DNA of 64,000 bases from Chitinophaga pendula (lineage in GTDB: Bacteria; Bacteroidota; Bacteroidia; Chitinophagales; Chitinophagaceae): the NCBI RefSeq assembly GCF_020386615.1, contig NZ_CP077769.1:1674001-1738000 (forward strand). Direction: 5' to 3'. Below the pieces are notes generated by a model that worked only from the letters and a program-made list of their open reading frames with translations, searched no databases and was not told the DNA's origin. A program made the position numbers and the translations under genes. Position 1 is the first letter of the stretch. Each line of letters opens with the position of its first letter. Positions 45,194-54,233 of the stretch are shown one piece after another.

Positions 45194-45235
45194 CAATGGA
45201 TATTGTCAGGAAGCAATAACTGGCAATATCTATTG
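45194..45235 (+). terminator. Possible terminator after the oxidoreductase
   Basis: CAATGGATATTG (45194-45205) pairs with CAATATCTATTG (45224-45235) with one wobble pair. Confidence 0.35.
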
Positions 45236-45330
45236 TTATATAATAATATCACCCAAATATATACGTACGTCCCCAAAAAAGATGAATGCATTCCCACTGC
45301 ATCCAATTCGGGTACTTTCAACAGTAGTAG

Positions 45331-45357
45331 CACCCTAGGAACACCCTAGGAACACCC
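45331..45357 (+). repeat. Short tandem repeat before the metallopeptidase gene
   Basis: ACACCCTAGGA-like units occur twice in tandem (CACCCTAGGAACACCCTAGG) and a partial third (AACACCC) about 60 bases upstream of the gene at 45412; a possible regulatory duplication. Confidence 0.4.
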
Positions 45358-45411
45358 AAACTGACAGTAACCTATAATAAATAATGTATCTGTAAACCAA
45401 AATCCCATAAT

Positions 45412-46647
45412 ATGAAAAAGTATATCCTTTTTTTATTGATACTATTTCCAGTCTTATTCTACTCTTGCCAAAAATCAGATAAGAAAGACAGTCCCGCCGA
45501 AAGAATGCCGGATCAGATTGTTAGCAAGCTGAAAGCCGCCGGCTTTAACCTGAGTGAAGGCTTAATGCGATTTAAAGACGGATATCTGGTAGAACACGAT
45601 ATATACCTCACCAACGAACAAATCCTGGCATTACCTGCGGCTAAAGACAGCAAATCTCCGCAAACGGAACATTATAGTACAGATAATCTGGTCGCCATCA
45701 GTGCTGGCACCAGGACCATACGGGTGTTTATGGACGGTGGATTTGGCCCATATATGCAGCAGGCCTTCGATGCCGCATTGGCCAGGTATAATGAACAACA
45801 CCTCAACCTGGTATTCGAACGTGCCGCAACTGCTGCCCAGGCAAATATCAGTATCCTAGCCTTTTACCAGGTAGGCCCGATATTAGGTTATAGTGCGGGA
45901 TTTCCAAGTGGTGGTAATCCCGCTAGCCCTATCAGCCTCAATACCTTCTATTATAACGATGGCGCTTCAAGAGCAGATGCGACCACGACGATTGCTCATG
46001 AGATTGGGCATGCCATCGGCTTCAGACATACCGACTATATGAACCGCGCCTATAGCTGCGGTGGCGGTGGTAACGAAGGTGGTGCCGGTGTAGGTGCGAA
46101 TCCGATTTGGCCTTCACCAACCGATCCTACTCCTGATTCCTGGATGCTCGCCTGTTCCAATAATACAGATCGTCCCTTTACATTGGAGGACCGGATCGCA
46201 TTGGTAGCACTATATCCGGGAGCGTATCCCGGTGATGTAGCCCCGGTCGGAAAAATCATTTCACTGCGCTCCGCCAGCCTTAACAAATTTGTTTGTGCAG
46301 AGCATGGTGGCGACGAGCCACTGTTGGCAAACAGAGATGTAGTGGAACTGTGGGAACAATTCAGGGTAATAGACCTGGGTAGTGGATTGATCGCCTTGCA
46401 GGCTGTCGTAAATAATAGGTATGTATGTGCAGAAAATGCAGGACTGTACCCGTTGATCGCTAATAGACAAGCAATAAGCACATGGGAACAATTCCGTTGG
46501 ATCAACAACAGTGACGGTACCATCAGCCTGCAAGCCGTCGTAAGTAATAGCTATGTATGCGCAGAACATGACGGTGGCGCCTATCTAAACGCCAATAGAC
46601 CCGCAATTGGTGACTGGGAAAAATTTTACTGGCAGGAAGTGCAGTAA
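45412..46647 (+). CDS. HEIGH-type metallopeptidase lipoprotein with fascin-like repeats
   Basis: A 411-residue surface or periplasmic protein. The lipoprotein signal ends at LFYSCQKS. The zinc peptidase motif is TTTIAHEIGHAIGFRHTD (HExxHxxGxxH; first His at residue 196), as in M57-like dual-action HEIGH peptidases, followed by YSCGGGGNEGGAGVG and a Met-turn-like SWMLAC. The C-terminus has three beta-trefoil repeats (SASLNKFVCAEHGGDEPLLA; NNRYVCAENAGLYPLIANR; SNSYVCAEHDGGAYLNANR), fascin/actin-cross-linking-like. Paralogous to the gene at 59571, which has a different C-terminal module. Confidence 0.82.
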   Translation: MKKYILFLLILFPVLFYSCQKSDKKDSPAERMPDQIVSKLKAAGFNLSEGLMRFKDGYLVEHDIYLTNEQILALPAAKDSKSPQTEHYSTDNLVAISAGTRTIRVFMDGGFGPYMQQAFDAALARYNEQHLNLVFERAATAAQANISILAFYQVGPILGYSAGFPSGGNPASPISLNTFYYNDGASRADATTTIAHEIGHAIGFRHTDYMNRAYSCGGGGNEGGAGVGANPIWPSPTDPTPDSWMLACSNNTDRPFTLEDRIALVALYPGAYPGDVAPVGKIISLRSASLNKFVCAEHGGDEPLLANRDVVELWEQFRVIDLGSGLIALQAVVNNRYVCAENAGLYPLIANRQAISTWEQFRWINNSDGTISLQAVVSNSYVCAEHDGGAYLNANRPAIGDWEKFYWQEVQ

Positions 46648-46673
46648 AATATCATATAACAATTGACAACATC

Positions 46674-46699
46674 ATAGGCTACCCGAAAAGGTAGCCTAT
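46674..46699. terminator. Bidirectional terminator
   Basis: ATAGGCTACC (46674-46683) and GGTAGCCTAT (46690-46699) form a perfect 10-bp stem with loop CGAAAA, then TTTGTTT. It lies 27 bases after the metallopeptidase stop. Confidence 0.75.
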
Positions 46700-46703
46700 T
46701 TGT

Positions 46704-46799
46704 TTACTGAAAAAATATACTGTATCCTTGCATCCTCAATTCAACTACAGTGTTAACAAACATCACATACCATACGGCGTTAAACGCAAGTACTGTCAT
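46704..46799 (-). CDS. Possible small membrane peptide, 31 aa
   Basis: The minus-strand frame reads MTVLAFNAVWYVMFVNTVVE then LRMQGYSIFFQ. It is one membrane-spanning stretch with a short polar tail and ends right at the terminator hairpin. Protein-like residues continue upstream to an in-frame TAA without another start. Weak evidence. Confidence 0.25.
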   Translation of the reverse strand: MTVLAFNAVWYVMFVNTVVELRMQGYSIFFQ

Positions 46800-47227
46800 C
46801 AGGGCAGTAATTGCCAGTACCTGTATCGTCTTTATTTAAGACGGGGAGGCAGCCTTGCACCCGTATATGATTGATGATCACTCCCATACTTCTTTATATT
46901 TATTATAAATGCCACAGCCTTCCAGGCTGTGGAGTAAGTTTGCTGTATCTCCCCTGAACAATCACCTTCATTTTATTTTATTAATAGCATGATGCTCCTG
47001 ATCATTAAAACATTGATTATCGTAATTTGACAAACAAAAAGGCTTTACATCATTGTAATGTCTTTTTCAACACATCATTCACATTGCAGGCGTCTACCAT
47101 TACCTTTACATTGTATGCATTGGCAGACTTTTCTTTTGCAGATGTCGCCAAATGACTTACTAATTTCCGGGTGAGTTATTGATGGGATAATAAAGGTCTG
47201 CTACCTTGCGTCGTAAAATGATAAACC
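46800..47227. other. AT-rich intergenic region with a possible coding remnant
   Basis: No intact gene. On the minus strand about 40 codons ending at a TGA (47050-47052) read like protein (SHLATSAKEKSANAYNVKVM, VDACNVNDVLKKTLQ), cut off upstream by a stop; a likely gene remnant. Confidence 0.3.
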
Positions 47228-48028
47228 ATGAAAATAAAGACGATGAAAGTATGGCTATGCCTGCTATTTTTTGTAGCAGCCACCAATGTGGCGGTAGCAC
47301 AAAGTAAACCCAAAACACCCACATTCGTATTGGTGCACGGTGCATGGCATGGTGGTTGGTGCTGGCAACCCGTTACGACCCGTTTACAAGCTACCGGCAG
47401 TATTGTATACACCCCCACACTAAGTGGGCTGGGAGAATATAAACATCAGCTATCTTCCTCCATAGACCTTAACACGCATATCAATGATATCGTACATTTT
47501 ATTGAAATGCAGGATCTCTCAGAAGTGATCCTGGTCGGACATAGTTACGCCGGCGCCGTTATTGCCGGTGTGGCAGATCGGATCCCGGGCAGATTGAAAA
47601 AACTGGTGTTCCTGGATGCACTTTTAATAGAAAACGGCAAAAGTTTATCGGATTATCTGCCAAAGGAGATGAGAGAAGAGAGGAAACGACAGGCAGCAAT
47701 GACAAAAGGGCTGAGCATACCTCCACTACCAGCCAGTATTTTCGGGGTCAAAGATCTGGCAACACGCAAATGGGTGGATGAACGGCTGACCCCACAACCC
47801 TATAGGAGCTTCACCCAGCCACTGATATTAAAGCATCCGTTTGGTAATAAACTGCCGCTGATTTACGTCGCCTGCCTCGATGAACAGCTATCTGTACTAA
47901 AACAGTTTGATGAAAAGACCCGCAACAATAAAGATTGGGAATTTTACAGTCTCGATACCGGCCACGACGCTATGATCACCGCCCCAGATCAACTGGCAAC
48001 CTTACTACTGCGTATCAACACACCTTGA
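47228..48028 (+). CDS. Exported alpha/beta hydrolase
   Basis: A 266-residue hydrolase with a signal peptide (MKVWLCLLFFVAATNVAVA). The oxyanion segment is FVLVHGAWHGGWCW, the nucleophile elbow LVGHSYAGAVIAG (Ser), and the C-terminal His lies in LDTGHDAMITAPDQLA. The pattern matches plant-methylesterase/hydroxynitrile-lyase-like hydrolases common in bacteria. Start could also be Met6. It is related in type to the hydrolases at 59130 (remnant) and 63620. Confidence 0.85.
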   Translation: MKIKTMKVWLCLLFFVAATNVAVAQSKPKTPTFVLVHGAWHGGWCWQPVTTRLQATGSIVYTPTLSGLGEYKHQLSSSIDLNTHINDIVHFIEMQDLSEVILVGHSYAGAVIAGVADRIPGRLKKLVFLDALLIENGKSLSDYLPKEMREERKRQAAMTKGLSIPPLPASIFGVKDLATRKWVDERLTPQPYRSFTQPLILKHPFGNKLPLIYVACLDEQLSVLKQFDEKTRNNKDWEFYSLDTGHDAMITAPDQLATLLLRINTP

Positions 48029-48487
48029 TCATATTTTCAGTAGCCGCTCCAGCTCTTCCAGCAACGCTATCTGACGCTCATTGATCAGTCGCCGGGCTGT
48101 GCTTTTATTAAACCAGCCGGCTTTATCAATTTCCGGAAAGCTTTGCTGCCTGCCGGAGCGGGGCGGCCATTCTATTGTAAAGGTATTACTGCGTATATTA
48201 TCTGCATCAGGAGAAGATTCGATCGCCCAACAAGTGATATGTTTACCACCTTTTTGTAGGATAGGTGTTAAAGCAATAAATTGCCCTTTAAGTACATAAC
48301 CAGTCTCTTCTTCAAACTCACGGATAGCGGCCGCCAGCGGATCTTCCGCTACCAGGTATTCCCCCTTGACGATTGTCCACCACCCAGCTTCTTTGCGTGC
48401 AAAGAAAGGTCCGCCTGGGTGTACCAGGAAATATTGTAGCTCCCCATAGTGTTGACGATAAGGAAGTAAACCTGCACTTCGTTTCAT
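48029..48487 (-). CDS. NUDIX hydrolase
   Basis: A 152-residue NUDIX protein. It starts MKRSAGLLPYRQHYGELQYF, and the NUDIX box is GEYLVAEDPLAAAIREFEEE (ending REFEEETGY). It hydrolyses a nucleoside-diphosphate-linked substrate. ATG 48487 is chosen because the family start 'KxSAGLLxYR' fits; a longer frame adds 28 unlikely residues. It lies downstream of ligD on the same strand (80-base gap), a pairing that could link it to damage repair. Confidence 0.85.
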   Translation of the reverse strand: MKRSAGLLPYRQHYGELQYFLVHPGGPFFARKEAGWWTIVKGEYLVAEDPLAAAIREFEEETGYVLKGQFIALTPILQKGGKHITCWAIESSPDADNIRSNTFTIEWPPRSGRQQSFPEIDKAGWFNKSTARRLINERQIALLEELERLLKI

Positions 48488-48567
48488 ATCAAGACATAAA
48501 CTTGTTATTTTCGCATAATGCGAAGGAGTGCCGCCCTGACAGATAACACCCCCATCACGAGGATTAG

Positions 48568-50721
48568 TCAATCCTTTACCTGGTATGACGCAATAATTTT
48601 CTTTAGATCAATACCTTTTCCAAGCACTGGTTTGAATATATCGCTGTCACTCTGTAGTCGCTCCAATGCATTGAAGATGTTAAAGTCTTTCATTTTCATC
48701 CCCGCTCTTACCTCATCCCAGTGCAATGGCATACTAACTGTAGCACCGGGTTTGGGACGCAGGGAATAAGGTGCTGCAAGTGTCGCATGCGGCCGGTTTT
48801 GCAGAAAGTCGAGATACATCTTCCCCTTTCGTGCACTGACGATCCGCTCAAGTGTTGTAAAGGCCGGTAGCTGACGATGTACAAGCGTAACTACCCCCCG
48901 CGCAAATTCCTGACATTGATCATACGTATACTTGTTCCCTAATGGGATATAGATATGCAATCCGGTTGATCCACTGGTTTTACAATAAGACACTACGCCC
49001 ATATCATCTAGTACAGCCTTCGTCATCCTCGCAGCCTCAATCACCTGATCAAAAGTCTGTTTATCCGGGTCCAAGTCGATCATTGCCCAGGAAGGATGAT
49101 CTGGTTTCCTGATCGTACTACTCCAGGGATGCATCTCAATACAACCGAAGTTGACCATGTACAGTAGCGTCGCTTCGTCGTTACATAACAAATAGTGTTT
49201 CTGCTCCTCATCACCTTCACTGAAATATCCGTAGGTCTCCATCCAGTCCGGCACTTTCCCGGTAACATCTTTCTGATAAAACGATTTGCCGTCGATACCA
49301 TTTGGGAAACGATTCAATGATTGCGGACGATCCTTTAAGTAAGGAAGTATGTAAGATGCTACCTGATAATAATAATTGATCAGATCCCGCTTGCTGATTT
49401 TTTCTTTCGGCCAGAATACCTTATGCAAATTAGTGAATTTTAGTTCATGACCACCAATCTTACGTACCTGCGTTACATCTTTCGGATTGAGTAATGTACG
49501 GCGTGTACCACCAGCCGCGGGCATAAGCAGAAGAGCGCTCGCATCGGCGGTTTTAACAATGGCAGCTGTTGCTGTCTCTTTTTCCAACACTACATCACTC
49601 GGCTGTTTGTCTTCTAGCAACCCCTCAAAAGAAGCATGACGCATCACACCATCATTGGTGATCTCCGCAAAACTTACCTCGCAGATTAGCAATGGTCGTA
49701 ACCAGGTAACCTCTGCCTTAGGCGGATGAGGCCGGAAACGACTGGGCTTATTATAATCCGGCTCCTTATCAAAAGGTACCTTATTGACTTCTAGTCGCTT
49801 GAATTGCTGCAATAATAACTTTTGTTGCTGCACACTCCAGCCAGTACCTGTTTTGCCAGAATAGACTAGTTTACCCTTTCTATACACACCCAGTAGCAAC
49901 GCACTGAATGGTTTGCTACTTCCCTCATTACGCGTATAACCGCCAATAATGACTTCTTGTCGTTTGTTGGCTTTTATCTTGAGCCAGTCCTTCGTTCGTT
50001 CACCTGTATGATAAGTGCTATTGCAACGTTTGGCAATGATCCCTTCCAACGACATGTTACGGGCTGCTGCCAGAAACGCGGTACCATCGGTATGAAAATC
50101 ATGACTGTAATAAAGTATATCGCTTACAGGAAGAAGCTGCTGTAGCATGACTTTCCGCTTTTCGAGCGGCAGACCTCTTAGATCATACCCTTTATACCAC
50201 AACAGATCGAAAATATAATAACGTAACGTACCATCCGCCTCACTTCGCCAGTTCTGCAACTGCCCGAAATCAGCTTTGCCAGTTTCATCTACCACCACTA
50301 CTTCGCCATCTACTATAACATCAGCTCTCCATTGCTGCAAAGCTTGATAAACAGTATAAAATTTTTCATTGAAAGACTTATCATTGCGTGACTTCAACTC
50401 CAATATCTGCTTATTCTTGAAAGTAATGACGCGATAACCGTCCCACTTCACCTCATAAAGCCAACCAGGCTGATCGAAGGGTTTGTCAACGAGTGTAGCT
50501 AGCATAGGTGATAATGAGGTGAAAAATGGTATCCGTGGAAGTCCTTTAAGCAATGTCGTGATAACAACCTTTTTACCAGGGACAGCGACTTTATCCTTTA
50601 TGGACAATTTTGTCCGCGTTCTCTTTGCGTCAGCAAGATGCCCTTTTTTCTCTCGCTTGCCGGCAGGTCTTTTATTGGTAGCCTGCTTGGCCCCGTTTTT
50701 CTTGGAATTCACATGGCTCAT
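48568..50721 (-). CDS. ligD: DNA ligase D (ligase and polymerase domains)
   Basis: A 717-residue non-homologous end-joining protein. The ATP-dependent ligase core has the active lysine in YEVKWDGYR (Lys92), followed by GYTRNEGSSKPFSALLLGVY. The C-terminal primase/polymerase domain shows KVFWPKEKISKRDLINYYYQ, MIDLDPDKQTFDQ (metal-binding Asp pair) and KTSGSTGLHIYIPLG. The N-terminal phosphoesterase domain usual in LigD is absent; only a Lys/Arg-rich 55-residue leader remains. Ku, the usual partner, is not in the window. Confidence 0.92.
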   Translation of the reverse strand: MSHVNSKKNGAKQATNKRPAGKREKKGHLADAKRTRTKLSIKDKVAVPGKKVVITTLLKGLPRIPFFTSLSPMLATLVDKPFDQPGWLYEVKWDGYRVITFKNKQILELKSRNDKSFNEKFYTVYQALQQWRADVIVDGEVVVVDETGKADFGQLQNWRSEADGTLRYYIFDLLWYKGYDLRGLPLEKRKVMLQQLLPVSDILYYSHDFHTDGTAFLAAARNMSLEGIIAKRCNSTYHTGERTKDWLKIKANKRQEVIIGGYTRNEGSSKPFSALLLGVYRKGKLVYSGKTGTGWSVQQQKLLLQQFKRLEVNKVPFDKEPDYNKPSRFRPHPPKAEVTWLRPLLICEVSFAEITNDGVMRHASFEGLLEDKQPSDVVLEKETATAAIVKTADASALLLMPAAGGTRRTLLNPKDVTQVRKIGGHELKFTNLHKVFWPKEKISKRDLINYYYQVASYILPYLKDRPQSLNRFPNGIDGKSFYQKDVTGKVPDWMETYGYFSEGDEEQKHYLLCNDEATLLYMVNFGCIEMHPWSSTIRKPDHPSWAMIDLDPDKQTFDQVIEAARMTKAVLDDMGVVSYCKTSGSTGLHIYIPLGNKYTYDQCQEFARGVVTLVHRQLPAFTTLERIVSARKGKMYLDFLQNRPHATLAAPYSLRPKPGATVSMPLHWDEVRAGMKMKDFNIFNALERLQSDSDIFKPVLGKGIDLKKIIASYQVKD

Positions 50722-50894
50722 CTCTCAGCTTTTAGTAGAACTACAGGAAATACCATGCCGGAATGACTTGCACATCAGGCCGGTAGACTATTGGATACCC
50801 CTTCTTTTTACCTTAAATTGTATGGGATGATACCGGTGTCAAACACAGTTTGATGCTTGCTCTTCAAAATGGAAACCAATTTAAAAAGCACCCA

Positions 50895-52379
50895 ATGGAG
50901 AAGATTACCGCCAACGATCCGCGTTATCCTGACCTCGCAGGAAAAAGATTCAACAAACGTTTTTCGGGAAAACCGGAATACATTTGCCTGCCTACCACTA
51001 CTGTACAGGTAGTAGAGGCGGTTCAGGAAGCCGTAGACAACAATAAACGCCTGGTCGTCCGAAGTGGAGGCCATTGTCTGGAAGGATTTGTAACCGACCC
51101 TGCCATTCAGGTGGTGCTGGACCTATCATTGATGACAAACATTGCTTACGATACGGACAAGTCCGCCTTCATGGTCGAAGCAGGCGCCACAGTAGGAGAG
51201 ATGTATCGCAGGTTATTTCTGGGATGGGGAGTGGTCGTACCCGCAGGAGAACATCCGGGTATCGGTGTGGGAGGCCACGTAGTAGGAGGCGCTTTCGGCT
51301 TCATTTGCAGGGAGTACGGCCTCGCTGCTGACTACCTGTATGGCGTCGAGGTAGTCACCGTCAACACATCCGGTAAAGCGCAGCGTGCAATCGCCACTCG
51401 TAACACAAACGATCCCAATAGGGAACTCTGGTGGGCACATACCGGCGGTGGCGGTGGTAACTTCGGTATCGTTACCCGCTACTGGTTCAGGACGCCGCTT
51501 AACACCGGATCAGATCCCTTTACAGCCTTACCCCCGGCGCCAGCAGCAGTAACGACCTTCCGGGTTGCATGGGACTGGAAAAATATCGATAAAGCATCGT
51601 TTACCCATCTTATCAGATATTTCGGAGAATGGTGCCAGCAAAACAGCGGGCCCGACTCTCCTTACAGACAACTGTTTAGCTTGCTATTCCTTAATCATCG
51701 CAATATCGGGACCTTGGAAATGAAAGGGGGGGCTACAGGCCCCGCAGCCAAACAATTGATAGAAGAACACCTTGCGGCTATTGCAGACCCTCTTGGATTA
51801 TCATACACCCCGCAGATCGAAGAATTGCCCTGGTTACGTTTTGCCTTGAATCCATTTCCTGAATTATTCCAACCCGGATTCGATGATGCAAAAGCTAAAA
51901 TAAAGGATGCCTTACTACGTCGGCCTCTCGATGATAGCCAGATAGCAACCGCTTACAAATACCTGACAATGGAAGGGAATATGGGAGTACTCGGGATGGC
52001 CACCTACGGAGGCAAGGTCAATGCCATCGCACCGGCAATAACGGCTTCCGCACAACGGGATTGTATCCTCGATATTGCTTGTAATACAGGATGGGGAGAT
52101 CCGGCAGAAGAAGCATCCGCTGTCGCATGGGTACGCCATTTTTATCGCGAACTATTCGCTCATACTGGTGGCGTGCCTGTTCCCAACGAACAAGCCGGCG
52201 GCGCCATGATCAATCACCCGGACACCGACCTCGCCGATCCGGAATGGAATAAGTCAGGTGTACCCTGGCATGCCTTGTATTACAAAGAGAACTATCCAAG
52301 ACTACAGAAAGTTAAAAATCAATGGGATCCGCTGAATATATTTCATCATGCGTTGTCAATAAAGGCAGTTGATCAGTAA
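50895..52379 (+). CDS. FAD-linked oxidase with BBE domain
   Basis: A 494-residue berberine-bridge-type oxidoreductase. The FAD domain has LVVRSGGHCLEGF (candidate His for covalent FAD) and GIGVGGHVVGGAFGFICREY, then WWAHTGGGGGNFGIVTRYWF. The C-terminal BBE segment is RLQKVKNQWDPLNIFHHALS. It oxidises sugars or other alcohols using O2 or another acceptor. ATG 50895 (MEKITANDPRYPDL) is chosen; 50850/50853 would add 14-15 residues. Confidence 0.85.
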   Translation: MEKITANDPRYPDLAGKRFNKRFSGKPEYICLPTTTVQVVEAVQEAVDNNKRLVVRSGGHCLEGFVTDPAIQVVLDLSLMTNIAYDTDKSAFMVEAGATVGEMYRRLFLGWGVVVPAGEHPGIGVGGHVVGGAFGFICREYGLAADYLYGVEVVTVNTSGKAQRAIATRNTNDPNRELWWAHTGGGGGNFGIVTRYWFRTPLNTGSDPFTALPPAPAAVTTFRVAWDWKNIDKASFTHLIRYFGEWCQQNSGPDSPYRQLFSLLFLNHRNIGTLEMKGGATGPAAKQLIEEHLAAIADPLGLSYTPQIEELPWLRFALNPFPELFQPGFDDAKAKIKDALLRRPLDDSQIATAYKYLTMEGNMGVLGMATYGGKVNAIAPAITASAQRDCILDIACNTGWGDPAEEASAVAWVRHFYRELFAHTGGVPVPNEQAGGAMINHPDTDLADPEWNKSGVPWHALYYKENYPRLQKVKNQWDPLNIFHHALSIKAVDQ

Positions 52380-52527
52380 ATTTGGAAAATATGGATATTA
52401 TGAACGGCCTGGAACGACGGACTGCATAGTTGACAAAGAACAAGGTGATAAAGAAGCCAATATCATTGACGTCATACACAACCTGACACATCTCGAAATA
52501 GATTTTCCACCGACAGAGGAGCTGTAA
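52369..52527 (+). CDS. Possible small protein overlapping the oxidase end
   Basis: A 52-codon frame from TTG 52369, overlapping the oxidase stop by 11 bases: MISKFGKYGYYERPGTTDCI, DKEQGDKEANIIDVIHNLTH, ending DFPPTEEL. The acidic composition is protein-like, and a strong terminator follows 27 bases later. It may be a small coupled gene or a remnant. Not recognised. Confidence 0.3.
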   Translation: MISKFGKYGYYERPGTTDCIVDKEQGDKEANIIDVIHNLTHLEIDFPPTEEL

Positions 52528-52554
52528 CAATGGAACACCACTTACACACTAAAA

Positions 52555-52585
52555 AGACACCCTGGCAATTTTTGCCAGGGTGTCT
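52555..52585. terminator. Strong terminator
   Basis: AGACACCCTGGCAA (52555-52568) and TTGCCAGGGTGTCT (52572-52585) form a perfect 14-bp stem with a 3-base loop, between the oxidase region and the oppositely directed tRNA. Confidence 0.8.
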
Positions 52586-52589
52586 GCTG

Positions 52590-52662
52590 CTCTGATAACA
52601 GGGCTCGAACCTGTGTCCACCCGGTCCAAGAGCCAGGCGCTCTGCCACTGAGCTATATCAGA
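52590..52662 (-). tRNA. tRNA, Gln-like, with an 8-base anticodon loop
   Basis: A 73-base cloverleaf: acceptor TCTGATA/TATCAGA, D-arm GCTC/GAGC, T-arm ACAGG-TTCGAGC-CCTGT, 5-base variable loop, discriminator G. The anticodon stem CCTGG/CCGGG encloses CTCTTGGA, eight bases instead of seven. U1-A72 and G73 are typical of tRNA-Gln; removing one C gives CTTTGGA with anticodon TTG. CCA is not encoded. Isotype is therefore tentative; it could be a functional odd tRNA or a decaying copy. Confidence 0.7.
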
Positions 52663-52677
52663 GACCGTACAAACATA

Positions 52678-54060
52678 TTAATTTTTCTCCGGAAAGATCC
52701 GCTGACCTCCCTTACCGGAAAAATATTTACTTCTTTTCAGCATAGCGGCGATGTAAGGATTGGAAATACTAACACCGTACACCAGCTCAGGAGTAGGGGT
52801 AAAAGGCACTACCCCATGAGTTTTTGGGGCTATCCAGCCGGATTGTTCAGCATGCAGACCCGCACCCTTACAATGTTGTATGATCAGGTCCTTATTACAG
52901 GTAGCCCTGTTCGTCAACACCTCCCAGGGTAACGGAACTCCGGCCCATACCGACGTATTGGGATCAAGCTTCCCGCCACTTGCAAAATGCCACGCCGCTA
53001 CATCCCCTGCAATAAGCCGGAGGACTTTACCAAAACAAACTTCCTCCAGCAACATATCCATGCCCAACGAATAGACCAATTGCATCCAGTTATCCCTCGC
53101 CTTATTCCATGCACCAGCCGTATTATTCCATGTGCTGGAATCATTCCCTTTCTTAACGATCATAGTCCGGCGATCAATACTATTACTATACCAGAGCTCC
53201 TCTAAAAAGGCAGCTATATCTTGGAGTATAGTGGTCCATTGCCCCAAAAGAATGCCTCGCTGCTTATCCGTCAGTTGCCATAGCACTTCTTGTGTCGCAT
53301 AGATATGAGAAATGGCCCACCATGCTTCAGCAGAACGGGCTGGGTCCTGCTCAGCCCGCTCTCGCTTATACAGCATAAACAACATATCACAGATCTCATC
53401 AAAGGGTCTTTCCTGCTTTTTATTGGTGAATACACTCCTTAGATTGCAACGGGCATTATAATAAGCTATAAAACAAGCAGCATAAATATCTGCTGAAAAT
53501 GTTTCGAATGAGATCGTATGCCCAAGACCGTGTTTGGCCACTTTCTGGAATGTCAGCTTTTTCGTTTCTCTTAGAATGGTTTGGAGTTTGCGCTCGATCC
53601 GTTTTAACATCCGCCACTTTTTATTATAACGGCGTTTTGATATATCCAGTTCCAATATCTCCCGCTCTTCCCGGTTCAGCCGGTCATGCCTGAAATCGTT
53701 TTTGCCAACAGTTTTATGAATGATCCCCGCAGCGTGTTGCAAAAAGTTAGTGATATGTATAGGATCATCATAAAGTGCAGCATTATCCTCCTTTAGCTGA
53801 AATAAAGCTACAGCCGCCGCCACCTGATGTCCGGCGCCAACTACATTACCAAAATCCTGTAACATAGCCGTATAACCCCAGGCATTCTTCGCCAATGAAC
53901 CATTAGCTGCTTTTTCCAATATATTTCGTTCAGAAGGACTTAGCTTATCAGCCAATAAATAACGGATCATTTCCGCAATATCTTCCGGCCGTTTCCTCGT
54001 CTGCAATGTTTGATATAAAGCTGCAATAGTTGTCATCTGTCCATAAGTTAATTGCTTCAT
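52678..54060 (-). CDS. Conserved protein of unknown function, 460 aa
   Basis: A 460-residue, mostly helical cytoplasmic protein with many Trp and basic residues (e.g. KRRYNKKWRMLKRIERKLQT; SAEAWWAISHIYATQEVLWQ). No signal peptide, no membrane helix and no catalytic motif that I recognise. ATG 54060 (MKQLTYGQMTTIA) is preferred; the longer frame to 54243 adds a Cys/aromatic-rich stretch that does not look coding. It ends 15 bases from the tRNA gene. Confidence 0.6.
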   Translation of the reverse strand: MKQLTYGQMTTIAALYQTLQTRKRPEDIAEMIRYLLADKLSPSERNILEKAANGSLAKNAWGYTAMLQDFGNVVGAGHQVAAAVALFQLKEDNAALYDDPIHITNFLQHAAGIIHKTVGKNDFRHDRLNREEREILELDISKRRYNKKWRMLKRIERKLQTILRETKKLTFQKVAKHGLGHTISFETFSADIYAACFIAYYNARCNLRSVFTNKKQERPFDEICDMLFMLYKRERAEQDPARSAEAWWAISHIYATQEVLWQLTDKQRGILLGQWTTILQDIAAFLEELWYSNSIDRRTMIVKKGNDSSTWNNTAGAWNKARDNWMQLVYSLGMDMLLEEVCFGKVLRLIAGDVAAWHFASGGKLDPNTSVWAGVPLPWEVLTNRATCNKDLIIQHCKGAGLHAEQSGWIAPKTHGVVPFTPTPELVYGVSISNPYIAAMLKRSKYFSGKGGQRIFPEKN

Positions 54061-54233
54061 TAACAATATAAATATATAGAAATTACAATCACAGGGTGCT
54101 GTACAGCCATTATTCAACGCATATTCGTAGCGGGGAAACTTCTTTTTATTGATCTTATACCTTATATTTATTGACCCGTGTAAGGGGCGTGTTGTTACCC
54201 AAAACTGCCAATCCTTAATTGCAAAATAAACCC

